NCBI RefSeq assembly: GCF_003385395.1 | Contig: NZ_QNUG01000009.1 | Location: 52,986-116,985, forward strand | Length of the DNA stretch: 64,000 bases | Source: Epilithonimonas hispanica | Lineage (GTDB): Bacteria; Bacteroidota; Bacteroidia; Flavobacteriales; Weeksellaceae | Direction: 5' to 3' | The notes under the pieces: model-generated | Seen by the model: the letters and a program-made list of their open reading frames with translations, nothing else | What the model was told of the DNA's origin: nothing | Databases searched by the model: none | In this document: positions 47,019-56,269 of the stretch, one piece after another | Numbering within the stretch: the stretch's first letter is position 1 | How the letters are laid out: each line of letters starts with the position of its first letter | Position numbers and translations under genes: made by a program

Positions 47019-48146
47019 ATGGAGAATCAATTAACAATCGCAAATCAACCTCAGTTTCACAGGTTAAAAATAGCTAAAAAACGACAATTGACCAAAAATG
47101 CTTTTGCATTGGAATTGGCAATTCCCGAGGATTTGAAATCCAACTATAAGTTCCAAGCAGGTCAATATGTGACGCTGAAATATCATTTTAATGAAAAGGA
47201 AATTCAGAATGATTATTCTTTTACATCAGCTCCTTTTGAAAACAAAATTGAATTAGTCATCAAAATCAATGGCGACGAAAGTTCAACTAGTTTCTTATTC
47301 AAAAATTATCAGATTGGTGATGAAATATCTGTGAGTGAACCTCTCGGACGTTTTTTCATTCCTTCAAGACCAAACGAAAAACGGACAATTCTGGCTTTTG
47401 CTTCCGGAATTGGAATCACACCGATTTTTAGTCATATTAAGAATATTCTTCACGAAGAACAATTCACAAGAATTTTTCTTTTTTATGGAAACAAAAGTTA
47501 TGAAGATATTGTTCTAAAGCAGGAATTGGAAGATTTGCAGAAAGAAAATGTTGGCAGATTTGAAGTGTTTTATTTCTTGTCTCAGGAAAAAGTAAAAGAC
47601 CAATTATTCCAAGGACGATTGGATGAAAAAAAGATTTCTCTCATTATTAATCAAATTCTACATTTGGATGAAGATGATGAAGAATCCACCATTTGGGATA
47701 GTACGGATAAAGTGCTGATATGCGGTCCTGGTGAAATGATAAAATCTGTCGCCAATGCTTGTTACAACCACGGAATTCCGAAAAAAAATATTCATTTTGA
47801 ATTGTTCGAAGCTTTTAATGATGATATCTATCCAACCGAAAAAGAGTTTCCTCTAATTGAGAATGTGAATGTCAAAATCAAATTCAATCACATCGAAAAA
47901 GATGGAATTGTTCTAAAGAATAACGAGCGAAAAATTTTGCAGCAACTTTTGGATTTAGGTTATAAACTTCCTTATTCCTGCAAATCTGGCATCTGTGGAA
48001 GCTGTCTTTGTTATTTGAAAAATGGAGAAGTGGATATGACTGAAGATGAATATTTGACAGAAAATGAAAAAAGCCAGGGGAAAATTTTGCCTTGTGTTTC
48101 CATTGCAATGAGCAAAGATGTATCTTTAGATTTTGATTTGTATTAA
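47019..48146 (+). CDS. Ferredoxin-NADP reductase with C-terminal 2Fe-2S domain (PaaE-like)
   Basis: 375 aa from ATG 47019; an in-frame TTG two codons upstream is possible. FAD domain with QNDYSFTSAP, NAD(P) domain with FASGIGITPIFSHIK and ICGPGEMI, and a plant-type ferredoxin domain with CKSGICGSCLCYLKNG and a final Cys in LPCVSIA. Architecture equals the reductase of phenylacetyl-CoA epoxidase and similar oxygenases, but no oxygenase genes are nearby, so the partner is unknown. A TAAATTTG box lies at 47001-47008. Confidence 0.9.
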   Translation: MENQLTIANQPQFHRLKIAKKRQLTKNAFALELAIPEDLKSNYKFQAGQYVTLKYHFNEKEIQNDYSFTSAPFENKIELVIKINGDESSTSFLFKNYQIGDEISVSEPLGRFFIPSRPNEKRTILAFASGIGITPIFSHIKNILHEEQFTRIFLFYGNKSYEDIVLKQELEDLQKENVGRFEVFYFLSQEKVKDQLFQGRLDEKKISLIINQILHLDEDDEESTIWDSTDKVLICGPGEMIKSVANACYNHGIPKKNIHFELFEAFNDDIYPTEKEFPLIENVNVKIKFNHIEKDGIVLKNNERKILQQLLDLGYKLPYSCKSGICGSCLCYLKNGEVDMTEDEYLTENEKSQGKILPCVSIAMSKDVSLDFDLY

Positions 48147-48148
48147 TA

Positions 48149-48772
48149 ATGATTCGGGCAATAACTAACTTTTTCAGAATAATTTTCGGGCTTTTGGAAC
48201 TCGGGGTTTTGCTGTTGATTTTAGCCAACGTCTGGGTGGTAGCCCTAACAAGTGGGAGAACTTATAATAAAATCAGTAAAGTCCCTTCAAGAGATTGTGC
48301 GCTGGTTTTGGGAACTTCTCCCAAGATGCGTTCCGGTGTTGCCAACCCATATTTTACGGCAAGGATGGATGCTGTAGGAACACTTTATCATCATGGAAAA
48401 GTCAAAAAAATTATTGTGAGTGGCGAAAAAAGCGAAAATTATGATGAGCCTGCCGCGATGAAACGTTTTTTGGTTTACACAGAAGGCGTTCCGGAAAATA
48501 TTATTATTGAAGACCCCAAAGGATTCAATACCCATAAAAGTATTTTGCGTTGTAAAAATGTTTATGGTGAAAAAAATGTGATTATCGTTTCACAAGGTTT
48601 TCATAATCTTCGTGCATTGTTCTTTGCCAGAAATAATGGGATGAATGCGTTGGGTTACGATGCTCAGGATGTAAGTAAAAATGAAAGTTTCTACCGCAAT
48701 CATACCCGAGAATTTTTTGCCAGGGTTTTGGCCGTTTTTTATTACGTTTTGGGAATTTCGCCGGAAGAATAG
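48149..48772 (+). CDS. SanA/YdcF-like membrane protein (DUF218)
   Basis: 207 aa with one N-terminal membrane helix (about 9-32) and a DUF218 domain: CALVLGTSPKMRSGVANPYFTARMDA, KKIIVSGEKSENYDEP, GFNTHKSILRCK, VIIVSQGFHNLRALFFAR. SanA-type proteins affect envelope permeability and vancomycin sensitivity in enterobacteria; the exact reaction is unknown. Starts two bases after the preceding stop, so in one operon with the reductase. Confidence 0.88.
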   Translation: MIRAITNFFRIIFGLLELGVLLLILANVWVVALTSGRTYNKISKVPSRDCALVLGTSPKMRSGVANPYFTARMDAVGTLYHHGKVKKIIVSGEKSENYDEPAAMKRFLVYTEGVPENIIIEDPKGFNTHKSILRCKNVYGEKNVIIVSQGFHNLRALFFARNNGMNALGYDAQDVSKNESFYRNHTREFFARVLAVFYYVLGISPEE

Positions 48773-48816
48773 ATGTGATAATTAGTTTTGGACGATTTTT
48801 CATAATTGATTTTTAT

Positions 48817-48847
48817 TTGAATCCGAAAAAAAATTATACTATTTTTG
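48817..48847 (+). promoter_or_regulatory. Promoter of udk
   Basis: TTG (48817-48819), 20-nt spacer, TATTTTTG (48840-48847). The likely start codon 48862 is only about 8 nt beyond the expected transcription start, so the leader would be very short. Confidence 0.55.
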
Positions 48848-48861
48848 TAAAAAATGTAAAG

Positions 48862-49479
48862 ATGCTCGTGATTGGTATAGCCGGAGGAACAGGTTCCGGA
48901 AAAACAACTGTTGTTAATAAAATTCTTCAACAACTTAACTTAGAAGGCGTTAACGTACTTTCTCAAGATAATTATTACCACGACAATCCTAATTTGACTT
49001 TGTCAGAAAGAGAAGTTCTTAATTACGATCACCCAAAATCAATCGATTTTGACTTGATGTTGCAACACGTTAAAGCCCTTAAAAATCATCAGAGTATAGA
49101 ACAGCCGATATATTCTTTCGTGACGCATTCCAGAACTGGCGACCATATTACTGTGGAACCAAGAAATGTGTTGATTGTAGAAGGAATTTTGGTTTTAACA
49201 AGCAAAGAATTACTAAAGGAGTTTGATTTAAAAGTGTTTGTTCACGCAGATTCGGACGAGAGATTAATCCGAAGAATTCGTAGAGATACACAAGAAAGAG
49301 GACGTGATTTGCAGGAAGTTTTACACAGATATCAGACGACTTTGAAGCCGATGCATCAGGAATTTATTGAGCCTTCCAAAAATGAAGCAGATCTTATTGT
49401 TCCCAATATGAAACAGAATTCTGTAGCTATCGATTTCTTAACGACTGTAATTAATAATTCGCTTAAAAAAGTTCATTAA
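48862..49479 (+). CDS. udk: Uridine kinase
   Basis: 205 aa from ATG 48862 (MLVIGIAGGTGSGKTTVV); the longer frame from 48775 runs back through the promoter. Phosphorylates uridine and cytidine in pyrimidine salvage. P-loop GGTGSGKTT, SQDNYYHD, NYDHPKSIDFD, and VFVHADSDERLIRRIRRDTQERGRD are hallmark blocks. The next gene (FtsB-like) starts three bases after the stop. Confidence 0.95.
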   Translation: MLVIGIAGGTGSGKTTVVNKILQQLNLEGVNVLSQDNYYHDNPNLTLSEREVLNYDHPKSIDFDLMLQHVKALKNHQSIEQPIYSFVTHSRTGDHITVEPRNVLIVEGILVLTSKELLKEFDLKVFVHADSDERLIRRIRRDTQERGRDLQEVLHRYQTTLKPMHQEFIEPSKNEADLIVPNMKQNSVAIDFLTTVINNSLKKVH

Positions 49480-49481
49480 CT

Positions 49482-49832
49482 ATGAAAGAACTAATTAAGG
49501 ATATCAAAAAAAAATCGCCGACAATCAAGTTCTTTAAAACTTATGTTTTCAATAAGTATGTTTTAACGCTTACAGGATTTTTGGTGTGGATGATATTTTT
49601 TGACAGTACATCTTTTTTAGTTATAAATGAACTAAACGGCGAAATCACACGTTACGAAAATCAACTTAATTTTTATAAGACTGAGTACGAAAAGAATGAC
49701 AGATTCTTTCGCAAGCTTATGAATAACAAACAAGAGAAAGAGAAATATGCACGTGAAAATTACTTTATGAAAAAACCGAACGAAGAGATTTTCATATTGG
49801 TAGTTGACAGTTCTAAAATTGCAAAAAAATAA
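49482..49832 (+). CDS. FtsB/DivIC-family septum formation protein
   Basis: 116 aa: short cytoplasmic N terminus, one membrane helix (about residues 26-48), then a coiled-coil (ELNGEITRYENQLNFYKTEYEKN) and a compact C-terminal part (KEKYARENYFMKKPNEEIFIL), the organisation of FtsB/DivIC cell-division proteins, including the conserved EKYARE-Y segment. Co-transcribed with udk. Confidence 0.88.
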   Translation: MKELIKDIKKKSPTIKFFKTYVFNKYVLTLTGFLVWMIFFDSTSFLVINELNGEITRYENQLNFYKTEYEKNDRFFRKLMNNKQEKEKYARENYFMKKPNEEIFILVVDSSKIAKK

Positions 49833-49837
49833 ACAAA

Positions 49838-51004
49838 ATGAGTTTCATAGAAAATACATTGGAAGATTGGGAACAGCTTGTAAAAAAGCAACTCAAAACA
49901 GACAATATTTATGAAATTCTTTCTAAAGAGAATCTGGAAAATATCCATGTAAAACCATATTATCAAAATAATCTTGAGACAAAAATTCTCCCTAAAGTTG
50001 AAGAAAGCACACATCTTGTTGCAGAATATCAAGTTGGTTTGGAAGAACAGGCTTTCGCTTTTCTATTGAGTGAGAATGTGGAAGGCTTGGAAGAAAAAGC
50101 AATTTTCATCAATAATCCGGATTTAGCTGAACATATTTTAACTGACGAAAGCAATCGTTATTTTTCTTTGATTGATGTTTTTTCTGATGATAAGAAAGCT
50201 GAAATCAATGAGCAATTGGCTGGAGAATTATTATCAAAATCTTTTGAAAGACAAATTTGTGTTGATGTTAGTTTGCACCAAAATGCTGGTGCTTCTATCA
50301 TTCAGCAATTGGCTTTTGCATTAGCGAAATCTAAAGAATTAACAGAGAAATTCGGTTCTGAAATTCTAGAAAAATTGGTTTTCCGATTTGCAATTGGTTC
50401 TAATTATTTTTTCGAAATTGCTAAAATCAGAGCTTTCAAATATCTGTTCAATCAATTGTCTAAGGAATTTGAAAAAGATTTAGTTCCCTATATTTTCGCT
50501 GAAACTTCATTTAGAAACAAGGCTAAAAATGATGCAGACAACAATCTGATTCGTTCAACTCTGGAATTAGCTTCTGCAATGATTGGCGGAGCTGATGCGG
50601 TTTTTTCTAATGATTATAAATTCGATAATTCTTCAGAACTTTCAAAAGAAATCTCTTTCAAACAACAGATTGTTTTAGCTTATGAAAGTGTCATTAATGT
50701 TTTTGAAGATGCAACTTCAGGAAGTTTTTTCGTGGAAGATATTACACATCAATTCGCTGAGAAATCTTGGAAATTATTCCTTGAAATCGAAGAAAAAGGA
50801 GGTTATCTTGAATTACTGAAATCAGGTGAAATCCAAAAAATGATTTTTGAACAAGCTGTGAAAGAACAAAGTTGGGTAGAAGAAGGCAAAATCAAATTGA
50901 TTGGCGTGAATCTTTATCCAAAATTAGATGTTACAAAATCAATTAATGAACTTTATCATGTTGATGAAATCAAAAAAGTTCGCTTGGCAGAAATGTTTGA
51001 ATAA
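49838..51004 (+). CDS. mutA: Methylmalonyl-CoA mutase small (beta) subunit
   Basis: 388 aa, matching the small subunit, which lacks the cobalamin-binding Rossmann domain; shorter than the ~620-aa actinobacterial form. Blocks such as VDVSLHQNAGASIIQQLAFALAK, FRFAIGSNYFFEIAKIRA and AETSFRNKAKNDADNNLIRSTLELASAMIGGADAV are typical. It structurally supports the large subunit that interconverts methylmalonyl-CoA and succinyl-CoA. The large-subunit gene is not beside it in this window. Confidence 0.9.
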   Translation: MSFIENTLEDWEQLVKKQLKTDNIYEILSKENLENIHVKPYYQNNLETKILPKVEESTHLVAEYQVGLEEQAFAFLLSENVEGLEEKAIFINNPDLAEHILTDESNRYFSLIDVFSDDKKAEINEQLAGELLSKSFERQICVDVSLHQNAGASIIQQLAFALAKSKELTEKFGSEILEKLVFRFAIGSNYFFEIAKIRAFKYLFNQLSKEFEKDLVPYIFAETSFRNKAKNDADNNLIRSTLELASAMIGGADAVFSNDYKFDNSSELSKEISFKQQIVLAYESVINVFEDATSGSFFVEDITHQFAEKSWKLFLEIEEKGGYLELLKSGEIQKMIFEQAVKEQSWVEEGKIKLIGVNLYPKLDVTKSINELYHVDEIKKVRLAEMFE

Positions 51005-51090
51005 ATTAAATCATTCTCAAAATTTATTAAATATTAGCTAAGAATTCGTAACTCTTAACTAAATCACTATCTTTGCAAAAATTTTATAGA

Positions 51091-52098
51091 ATGAGCGGAG
51101 ACGGCAATCAATCAGGTAGAAATAGAAAACCAAGAACTTCTGGAGGTGGCAGACCTTCCGGAAACTCCCGTAGCTCCAGCGATAACAGAGGTGGAAGACC
51201 TACTGGGAACTCTCGTGGACCTAAAACCAAAAGAGGTGCGGACAGATTTGACAGCCGAGACAAATACGAAAACGGCGAGAGAAAATTTGGACCGAAAAAA
51301 CCTTTTAGCAGAGCCGAAAAAGACGAAGACAAAACGAAATCTTTTATTCAAAGAAGAAGATTCGAGAAAATAAGCAAAGAGGTTTTCAAAGACAGCATCA
51401 GACTTAACAAATATATTGCGAATTCTGGTATTTGCAGTAGAAGAGAAGCGGATGAACTCATTACGCAAGGTCTTGTGGAAGTGAATGGAAAAGTGGTAAC
51501 CGAAATGGGTTATCAGGTTCAGAAAACTGATAGAGTTGTTTTTGACGGACAAAATATCACGCCGGAAAAACCTGTTTATGTTCTATTGAACAAACCAAAA
51601 GGCTACATCTCGACAACCAAAGATGATAAAGCCAGAAAAACGGTTATGGATTTGACGGCGAATGCTTCTCCATACAGAATTTTCCCAGTTGGAAGATTGG
51701 ACAGACAAACGACAGGTGTTATTCTTTTGACAAACGATGGTCATATGACGAAGAAGTTGACGCACCCATCTTTCAATATGAAAAAAATCTATCATGTGAC
51801 GCTAGATAGAAAACTGACTAACGATGATTTGAGATTGATTGGCGAAGGAATCCGTTTGGAGGAAGGCGTTGCAGAAGTTGATAATATCTCTTTCATCGAA
51901 GGAAAACCTAAGAACGAAGTAGGAATTGAAATTCATATCGGCTGGAACAGAGTCATCAGAAGAATCTTCCAAAAACTAGGTTACGAAGTTGAAGCACTTG
52001 ACAGAGTTATGTTTGCCGGATTGACGAAGAAAAACATCAAACGAGGTCATTGGAGAATCCTTACGGAACAAGAAGTGAACAACTTGAAAATGTTATAA
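51091..52098 (+). CDS. Ribosomal pseudouridine synthase, RluB/RsuA type
   Basis: 335 aa from ATG 51091; the frame opens slightly earlier within a TATCTTTG promoter-like box (51068-51075). The first ~95 residues are a Gly/Arg/Ser/Asn-rich, low-complexity RNA-binding-like extension. Then an S4 domain (RLNKYIANSGICSRREADELI) and the catalytic domain with GRLDRQTTGVILLTNDG, whose Asp is the nucleophile. Most likely modifies 23S rRNA; the exact site is not shown. Confidence 0.93.
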   Translation: MSGDGNQSGRNRKPRTSGGGRPSGNSRSSSDNRGGRPTGNSRGPKTKRGADRFDSRDKYENGERKFGPKKPFSRAEKDEDKTKSFIQRRRFEKISKEVFKDSIRLNKYIANSGICSRREADELITQGLVEVNGKVVTEMGYQVQKTDRVVFDGQNITPEKPVYVLLNKPKGYISTTKDDKARKTVMDLTANASPYRIFPVGRLDRQTTGVILLTNDGHMTKKLTHPSFNMKKIYHVTLDRKLTNDDLRLIGEGIRLEEGVAEVDNISFIEGKPKNEVGIEIHIGWNRVIRRIFQKLGYEVEALDRVMFAGLTKKNIKRGHWRILTEQEVNNLKML

Positions 52099-52101
52099 AT
52101 T

Positions 52102-52130
52102 AAAAGACTGAAATTTTTCAGTCTTTTTTT
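52102..52130. terminator. Bidirectional terminator
   Basis: Perfect 12-bp stem 52102-52113 / 52116-52127 (AAAAGACTGAAA and inverse) between convergent genes, followed by T-run. Confidence 0.88.
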
Positions 52131-52779
52131 ATGGTTGACTTTTCAACTTCAAATCAATTAATTTTTCTCTAACCTTTCTCATAAAATCAGAACCTGGGTC
52201 TTCTTTGCCTGTGTAATATTTCGGATTCGTTTCTTTCCAAAGTTTTGAGTTTCTAAAAACACCATATTCCGAATGTCCGATAAGATATTCTATTGGATAT
52301 TTTTTCGCAAGATATTTGACTAATTCTGCATTGGCTTCAACTTGCTTATCAGTCAAAGGTTGAGATTTACTTCCGATATTTTCTATACCGATGGCGCAAT
52401 AATTCAATCCAATTGTATGTCTTGCAAACAATTCTGGGTCAACCAATTGGTAAACCGTTCCGTCTCTATCCACCAGAAAATGAGCAGAAACATTCAGAGA
52501 ACTTTGTTTTTTGAGTGTTGCTCTTTGATTTTCTAAATATAAATTATTAAAATACCTAAAATTAGACTCAATCGTTCCACCAGCTGTGTAATGCAAAACA
52601 ATGATTTTTGGTGTGATATTCGGAGTTTTCTGAATTAGATCATGATGTTCTTTCATATAATCCAGACTCAGTTTCATTCTTTCCTTAGAATAATCAATTG
52701 GTTTTTGAATGATTTTAAGGTTTTGGGCTTGAGATGTTAGACAAAAACTCAAAAATAATAATTGGAAAATCCTTTTCAT
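52129..52779 (-). CDS. N-acetylmuramoyl-L-alanine amidase (Amidase_2)
   Basis: 216 aa with a signal peptide (to ~TSQAQ, residue 18). Zn amidase of the PGRP/AmpD fold that cleaves the amide between MurNAc and the stem peptide: IIVLHYTAGGTIES (first His ligand), SAHFLVDRDGTVYQLV, GIENIGSK, and LIGHSEYGVF (second His). Exported, so probably acts on periplasmic peptidoglycan. Next to another cell-wall-type hydrolase family gene (DUF1287). Confidence 0.92.
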   Translation of the reverse strand: MKRIFQLLFLSFCLTSQAQNLKIIQKPIDYSKERMKLSLDYMKEHHDLIQKTPNITPKIIVLHYTAGGTIESNFRYFNNLYLENQRATLKKQSSLNVSAHFLVDRDGTVYQLVDPELFARHTIGLNYCAIGIENIGSKSQPLTDKQVEANAELVKYLAKKYPIEYLIGHSEYGVFRNSKLWKETNPKYYTGKEDPGSDFMRKVREKLIDLKLKSQP

Positions 52780-52807
52780 AATGCCTCAAATTTACTTAAA
52801 ATAAATT

Positions 52808-53380
52808 CTATTTCTGATATTGATAATGTCCAGTAATCGTCCAACTGAAAAGACAATCCTCCAAAACTTGTCCCGCACCGATATTATGAGAAATCAAATA
52901 ACGTTTTCCATCAGCTGATTTTTTATTGACAACAATTCCGATATGTGTCAGGTTTTTAGGCAAATCCCAAGTGACGATATCGCCAGGAACATAGTCTTTC
53001 CCATCATTCGTAATTGGTTTTACTTTCCCGAATTTCGCAAAAAAAACTTGTAGGTTTGGAACTCTACGATGGTCTATGTTTTTGTCTGGTCTTTTCAGTC
53101 CCCATTTCTTTGGATATTTGGAGAAATTCTTCGCCATATCTTCGTGAACTTCCTTCTGCAAATCGATTCCTAAAGCTCGATAAGCTCTGATGACAACATC
53201 TGTGCAAACACCTTTTCCTTCCGGAACATCACCGTTTGGATATTTCAAAACGAAATAAGTTGGGTCGTAAACCACTTTGTCTTTAGTGAGATTAATCGCA
53301 GCATTGGAAAGTTGGGTTTGAAAATTTTGTCCAAAGATTGTAACAGAAACAAAGAGTAGAATGGCAAAGTATTTTTTCAT
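52808..53380 (-). CDS. DUF1287 domain-containing exported protein
   Basis: 190 aa with a signal peptide (MKKYFAILLFVSVTIFG). Complete DUF1287: VPEGKGVCTDVVIRAYRALGIDL with a conserved Cys, KRPDKNIDHRRVPNLQVFF, YVPGDIVTWDLP and LTHIGIVV with a conserved His. The Cys-His arrangement suggests an NlpC/P60-like hydrolase fold, but the activity is not proven. Encoded just upstream of the amidase, likely in one unit. Confidence 0.88.
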   Translation of the reverse strand: MKKYFAILLFVSVTIFGQNFQTQLSNAAINLTKDKVVYDPTYFVLKYPNGDVPEGKGVCTDVVIRAYRALGIDLQKEVHEDMAKNFSKYPKKWGLKRPDKNIDHRRVPNLQVFFAKFGKVKPITNDGKDYVPGDIVTWDLPKNLTHIGIVVNKKSADGKRYLISHNIGAGQVLEDCLFSWTITGHYQYQK

Positions 53381-53418
53381 CTGAAAATTGATTATTGATT
53401 TTTCTTTTTGTAAAGGTA

Positions 53419-53481
53419 TCGAGAGCCTCTGCCTAACATTGTGGTCTTCTAATTAAAACATTATTATCCTGAGGCTCTCGA
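53419..53481. repeat. REP-like inverted repeat
   Basis: Perfect 11-bp arms TCGAGAGCCTC (53419-53429) and GAGGCTCTCGA (53471-53481), same family as 3030-3050 and 32741-32806. Confidence 0.72.
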
Positions 53482-53502
53482 AGTATTAATAAATTTCAAA
53501 CG

Positions 53503-53537
53503 AAAAAACCTACGAAAATATTCCGCAGGTTTTTGTT
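53503..53537 (-). terminator. Terminator of the acyl-CoA dehydrogenase gene
   Basis: AAAAAACCT.../AGGTTTTT stem (about 53503-53511 / 53527-53534) with A-run giving the minus-strand U-tract, just after the stop at 53563. Confidence 0.65.
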
Positions 53538-53562
53538 AAAAATATATAAGATTGATTTGGTC

Positions 53563-54744
53563 TTATCCAAAGGCATTGATGCCGGTAATATCCATTCCTG
53601 TAATCAAAAGATGAATGTCGTGCGTTCCTTCGTAAGTAATCACAGATTCCAAATTGGCAGCGTGGCGCATCATCGGGAATTCTCCCATTATTCCCATTCC
53701 GCCAAGCATTTGACGGGATTCTCTAGCTATGTCGATTGCCATTTTGACGTTGTTTCTTTTCGCCATAGAGATTTGTGCAGGCGAAGCTTTATGCGCATTC
53801 TTGAGATTTCCTAACTGAAGGCAAAGCAATTGCGCTTTGGTAATTTCCGTTAAGAATTCAGCTAATTTCTTTTGTTGAAGCTGGAAAGAAGCAATCGGTT
53901 TTCCAAATTGTTTTCTCTCTTTGGTATATTGAACAGCCGTACAATAACAGTCCATTGCAGCACCGATTACACCCCACGAAATCCCATATCTCGCAGAGTT
54001 AAGACAAGACAAAGGCCCTTTCAGTCCTTCAATATTAGGAAGAAGATTTTCTTTCGGAACTTTCACATTATTGAAAACCAATTCTCCGGTTTTTGATGCA
54101 CGAAGACTCCATTTGTTATGAGTCGTAGGTGTTGTAAAACCTTCCATTCCGCGTTCCAGAATCATTCCGCGTACTTTTCCGTCTTCGCCTTTTGCCCAGA
54201 CTACAGCGATGTTAGCAACAGGGGAATTGGTAATCCACATCTTGGCACCATTCAAAAGATAATGGTCTCCTTGGTCCGTAAACTTGGATTCCATAGAAGA
54301 AGGGTCGGAACCGTGGTTAGGCTCTGTCAAACCAAAACATCCAATCATATCACCGGAAGCCAACTTCGGAAGATATTTTCTTTTTTGCTCCTCAGAACCA
54401 TACTCGAAAATAGGAAACATCACCAAAGAAGACTGAACAGAAGCCGCAGAACGCACCGCCGAATCTCCTCTTTCCAATTCCTGCATTATGAGCCCGTAAG
54501 AGATTTGGTCAAGTCCTGGACCTCCATATTCTTCCGGAATGTAAGGGCCAAGTGCACCGATATTTCCCAATTCTTTCATCAATCCAGGGATGTCTGTATG
54601 ATTCTGCGCTGCTTCATCAATCTTAGGCATTACAAAACTCTCCACCCAACTTCTTACAGAATCGCGGATAAGCTTGTGTTCTTCGGTCAAAAGAGCGTCT
54701 ATGGAGTAGTAATCTGGTATGCTTGTTAACGGGTAATATGACAT
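53563..54744 (-). CDS. Acyl-CoA dehydrogenase, glutaryl-CoA dehydrogenase-like
   Basis: 393 aa flavoenzyme. Blocks: YGGPGLDQISYGLIMQELERGDSAVRS, CFGLTEPNHGSDPSSM, AKMWITNSPVANIAVVWAK, SARYGISWGVIGAAMDCY, ERKQFGKPIASFQLQQKKLA, and NLESVITYEGTHDIHLLI with the catalytic Glu. The RYGISWG and YEGTHDIH forms are characteristic of glutaryl-CoA dehydrogenases, which act in lysine and tryptophan breakdown. The substrate is an inference from family resemblance. Confidence 0.9.
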   Translation of the reverse strand: MSYYPLTSIPDYYSIDALLTEEHKLIRDSVRSWVESFVMPKIDEAAQNHTDIPGLMKELGNIGALGPYIPEEYGGPGLDQISYGLIMQELERGDSAVRSAASVQSSLVMFPIFEYGSEEQKRKYLPKLASGDMIGCFGLTEPNHGSDPSSMESKFTDQGDHYLLNGAKMWITNSPVANIAVVWAKGEDGKVRGMILERGMEGFTTPTTHNKWSLRASKTGELVFNNVKVPKENLLPNIEGLKGPLSCLNSARYGISWGVIGAAMDCYCTAVQYTKERKQFGKPIASFQLQQKKLAEFLTEITKAQLLCLQLGNLKNAHKASPAQISMAKRNNVKMAIDIARESRQMLGGMGIMGEFPMMRHAANLESVITYEGTHDIHLLITGMDITGINAFG

Positions 54745-55645
54745 TATTTTTGTTTTTCTAAAAATAGAGCTTTTCCTGAATTACCAAAATAGATTGTTAA
54801 CAAATAATTCATTTCCTGAAAAACGTCATAATTGTGTACTAAGTCTGTTTGGAACTTTCGATGCTCGTATTTTTTTTCACAAGTTATAGGAAACTTCTTG
54901 AAAATTTGTTTAGCTTGAAAATCAATAATCTATAATCGTTGTTTCGCTTTAGCGTTTATCTTTGTCGAAAGAATATTATTCATAAACATTATCTGTAAGA
55001 ATAGAACAGTCTATATTCTTGGATCAAATAGGATTATGGAATTTGTTTAATTTGTCCAGAATTTTAATAAGCTCAATTTTTTCTTGATAAGTTATGCTTC
55101 CAGTCACTATACTAATTGATTTACAAATTTTACTTATTTGCTTCTCTATATTAATAATAAGAATACGTGCAGATTTTCTTGGATATGGCTGACTTAGAGT
55201 AAGTTTTTGCATATCGGTTAAGGTGAACCAACAAGGGTGCTGATAATGCTTTCTGGACTTTTTCCATTTTCTTTACCTTCCCAAACTGGTTCATCCGTAA
55301 CTGATTTTATTCTTTAGACTTCGTTGTCATAAATTCATTTTTTGAATCCATTAATGTCACCAGAATAACTCTTCAATGTGTTTTCAGAATCAAAATTGTT
55401 CTAACAGTTCTTTATATAGCTGTAATTGTGCCAAAATCTATTTCTATCAAGAAAAAATATAATTACATTCTTATTTAATAAAAGGTAAATAATATAAATA
55501 CAATAAAATTCAAACAAGTGCTTTAAATTGTCTTAAATCTTATTTATTTATTCTTAAAAAAATCAAAAAAAAATTAAAGTTTGAAAATTTTTGACCTTTA
55601 TGGAATTGTACTTGCCTTTAAGATTTTAACTTTAAATAAAAGATT
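54745..55645. other. 900-bp A+T-rich gap with a small unassigned reading frame
   Basis: No gene can be called with confidence. On the minus strand 55024-55212 is a 62-codon frame (MQKLTLSQPYPRKSARILI start) that can be followed upstream without its ATG (HPCWFTLTDMQ), and another frame nearby reads EPVWEGKENGKSPESI. This suggests the remains of a decayed gene, family unknown. The right part (55440-55645) is very A+T-rich and should hold the promoter of the TPR gene. Confidence 0.4.
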
Positions 55646-56188
55646 ATGAAAACGGAATTGAAAATTAAAAGTCTATTGTTTGGATTATCATTAGTAACAG
55701 TCGGTTATGCAAATGCCCAAACAACTACGGAAATACAAACACCAACAACAACTCAAAGTCAAGCAGTTAATCCGCAAATAGATGCTCTTAAACAAAAAAT
55801 TGCTACCAATCCACAAGATACGCAATCTCTTGTAGCTCTTGCGACAGAGTACCAAAATGCTCAAGATTACACATCTGCCATTGCAACTTGGAATCAGGTT
55901 ACAACCATAATTCCAGATTGGGCGCCAGCTTATTATAGTATAGGATATGCTAATCAATCTGCAAAAAATAATGAAGGAGCAAAAGCGGCTTACGACCAAT
56001 ATATCGCAAAAGTAAAACCGGAGGAGGTAGAAGCTAATAAGCAGAATCTAGCTTACGCCTATTTTTTCATCGCATTTGTAGATAAAGACACAAATCCTGA
56101 AAAAGCGAAACAATACATTGCAAAATCTCTGCAATATGATAGTACCAATCAAGATGCGCTTAATTTAAGCAAAAGCTTGATGAACTAA
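55646..56188 (+). CDS. Exported tetratricopeptide-repeat protein
   Basis: 180 aa with a signal peptide ending GYANAQ (about residue 25), a Thr/Gln-rich linker, then about three TPR units (DTQSLVALATEYQNAQDYTSAIATWNQV, APAYYSIGYANQSAKNNEGAKAAYDQYI, AYAYFFIAFVDKDTNPEKAKQYIAKSL). Probably a periplasmic scaffold; no partner is indicated by the context. Own terminator downstream. Confidence 0.85.
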   Translation: MKTELKIKSLLFGLSLVTVGYANAQTTTEIQTPTTTQSQAVNPQIDALKQKIATNPQDTQSLVALATEYQNAQDYTSAIATWNQVTTIIPDWAPAYYSIGYANQSAKNNEGAKAAYDQYIAKVKPEEVEANKQNLAYAYFFIAFVDKDTNPEKAKQYIAKSLQYDSTNQDALNLSKSLMN

Positions 56189-56209
56189 AATCAAATTTTT
56201 CAATCATAA

Positions 56210-56242
56210 AAAAGACGCTAAATTTCAGCGTCTTTTATTTTT
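56210..56242 (+). terminator. Rho-independent terminator
   Basis: Perfect 10-bp stem 56210-56219 / 56227-56236 (AAAAGACGCT/AGCGTCTTTT) and T-rich tail. Confidence 0.88.
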
Positions 56243-56269
56243 TGCAAGATTCAAAACAATTTTAACGAA

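Noticed and set aside
48775..48861. N-terminal extension of uridine kinase
   Set aside because: It would run through the udk promoter; the P-loop protein normally starts a few residues before GIAGGTGSGKT.
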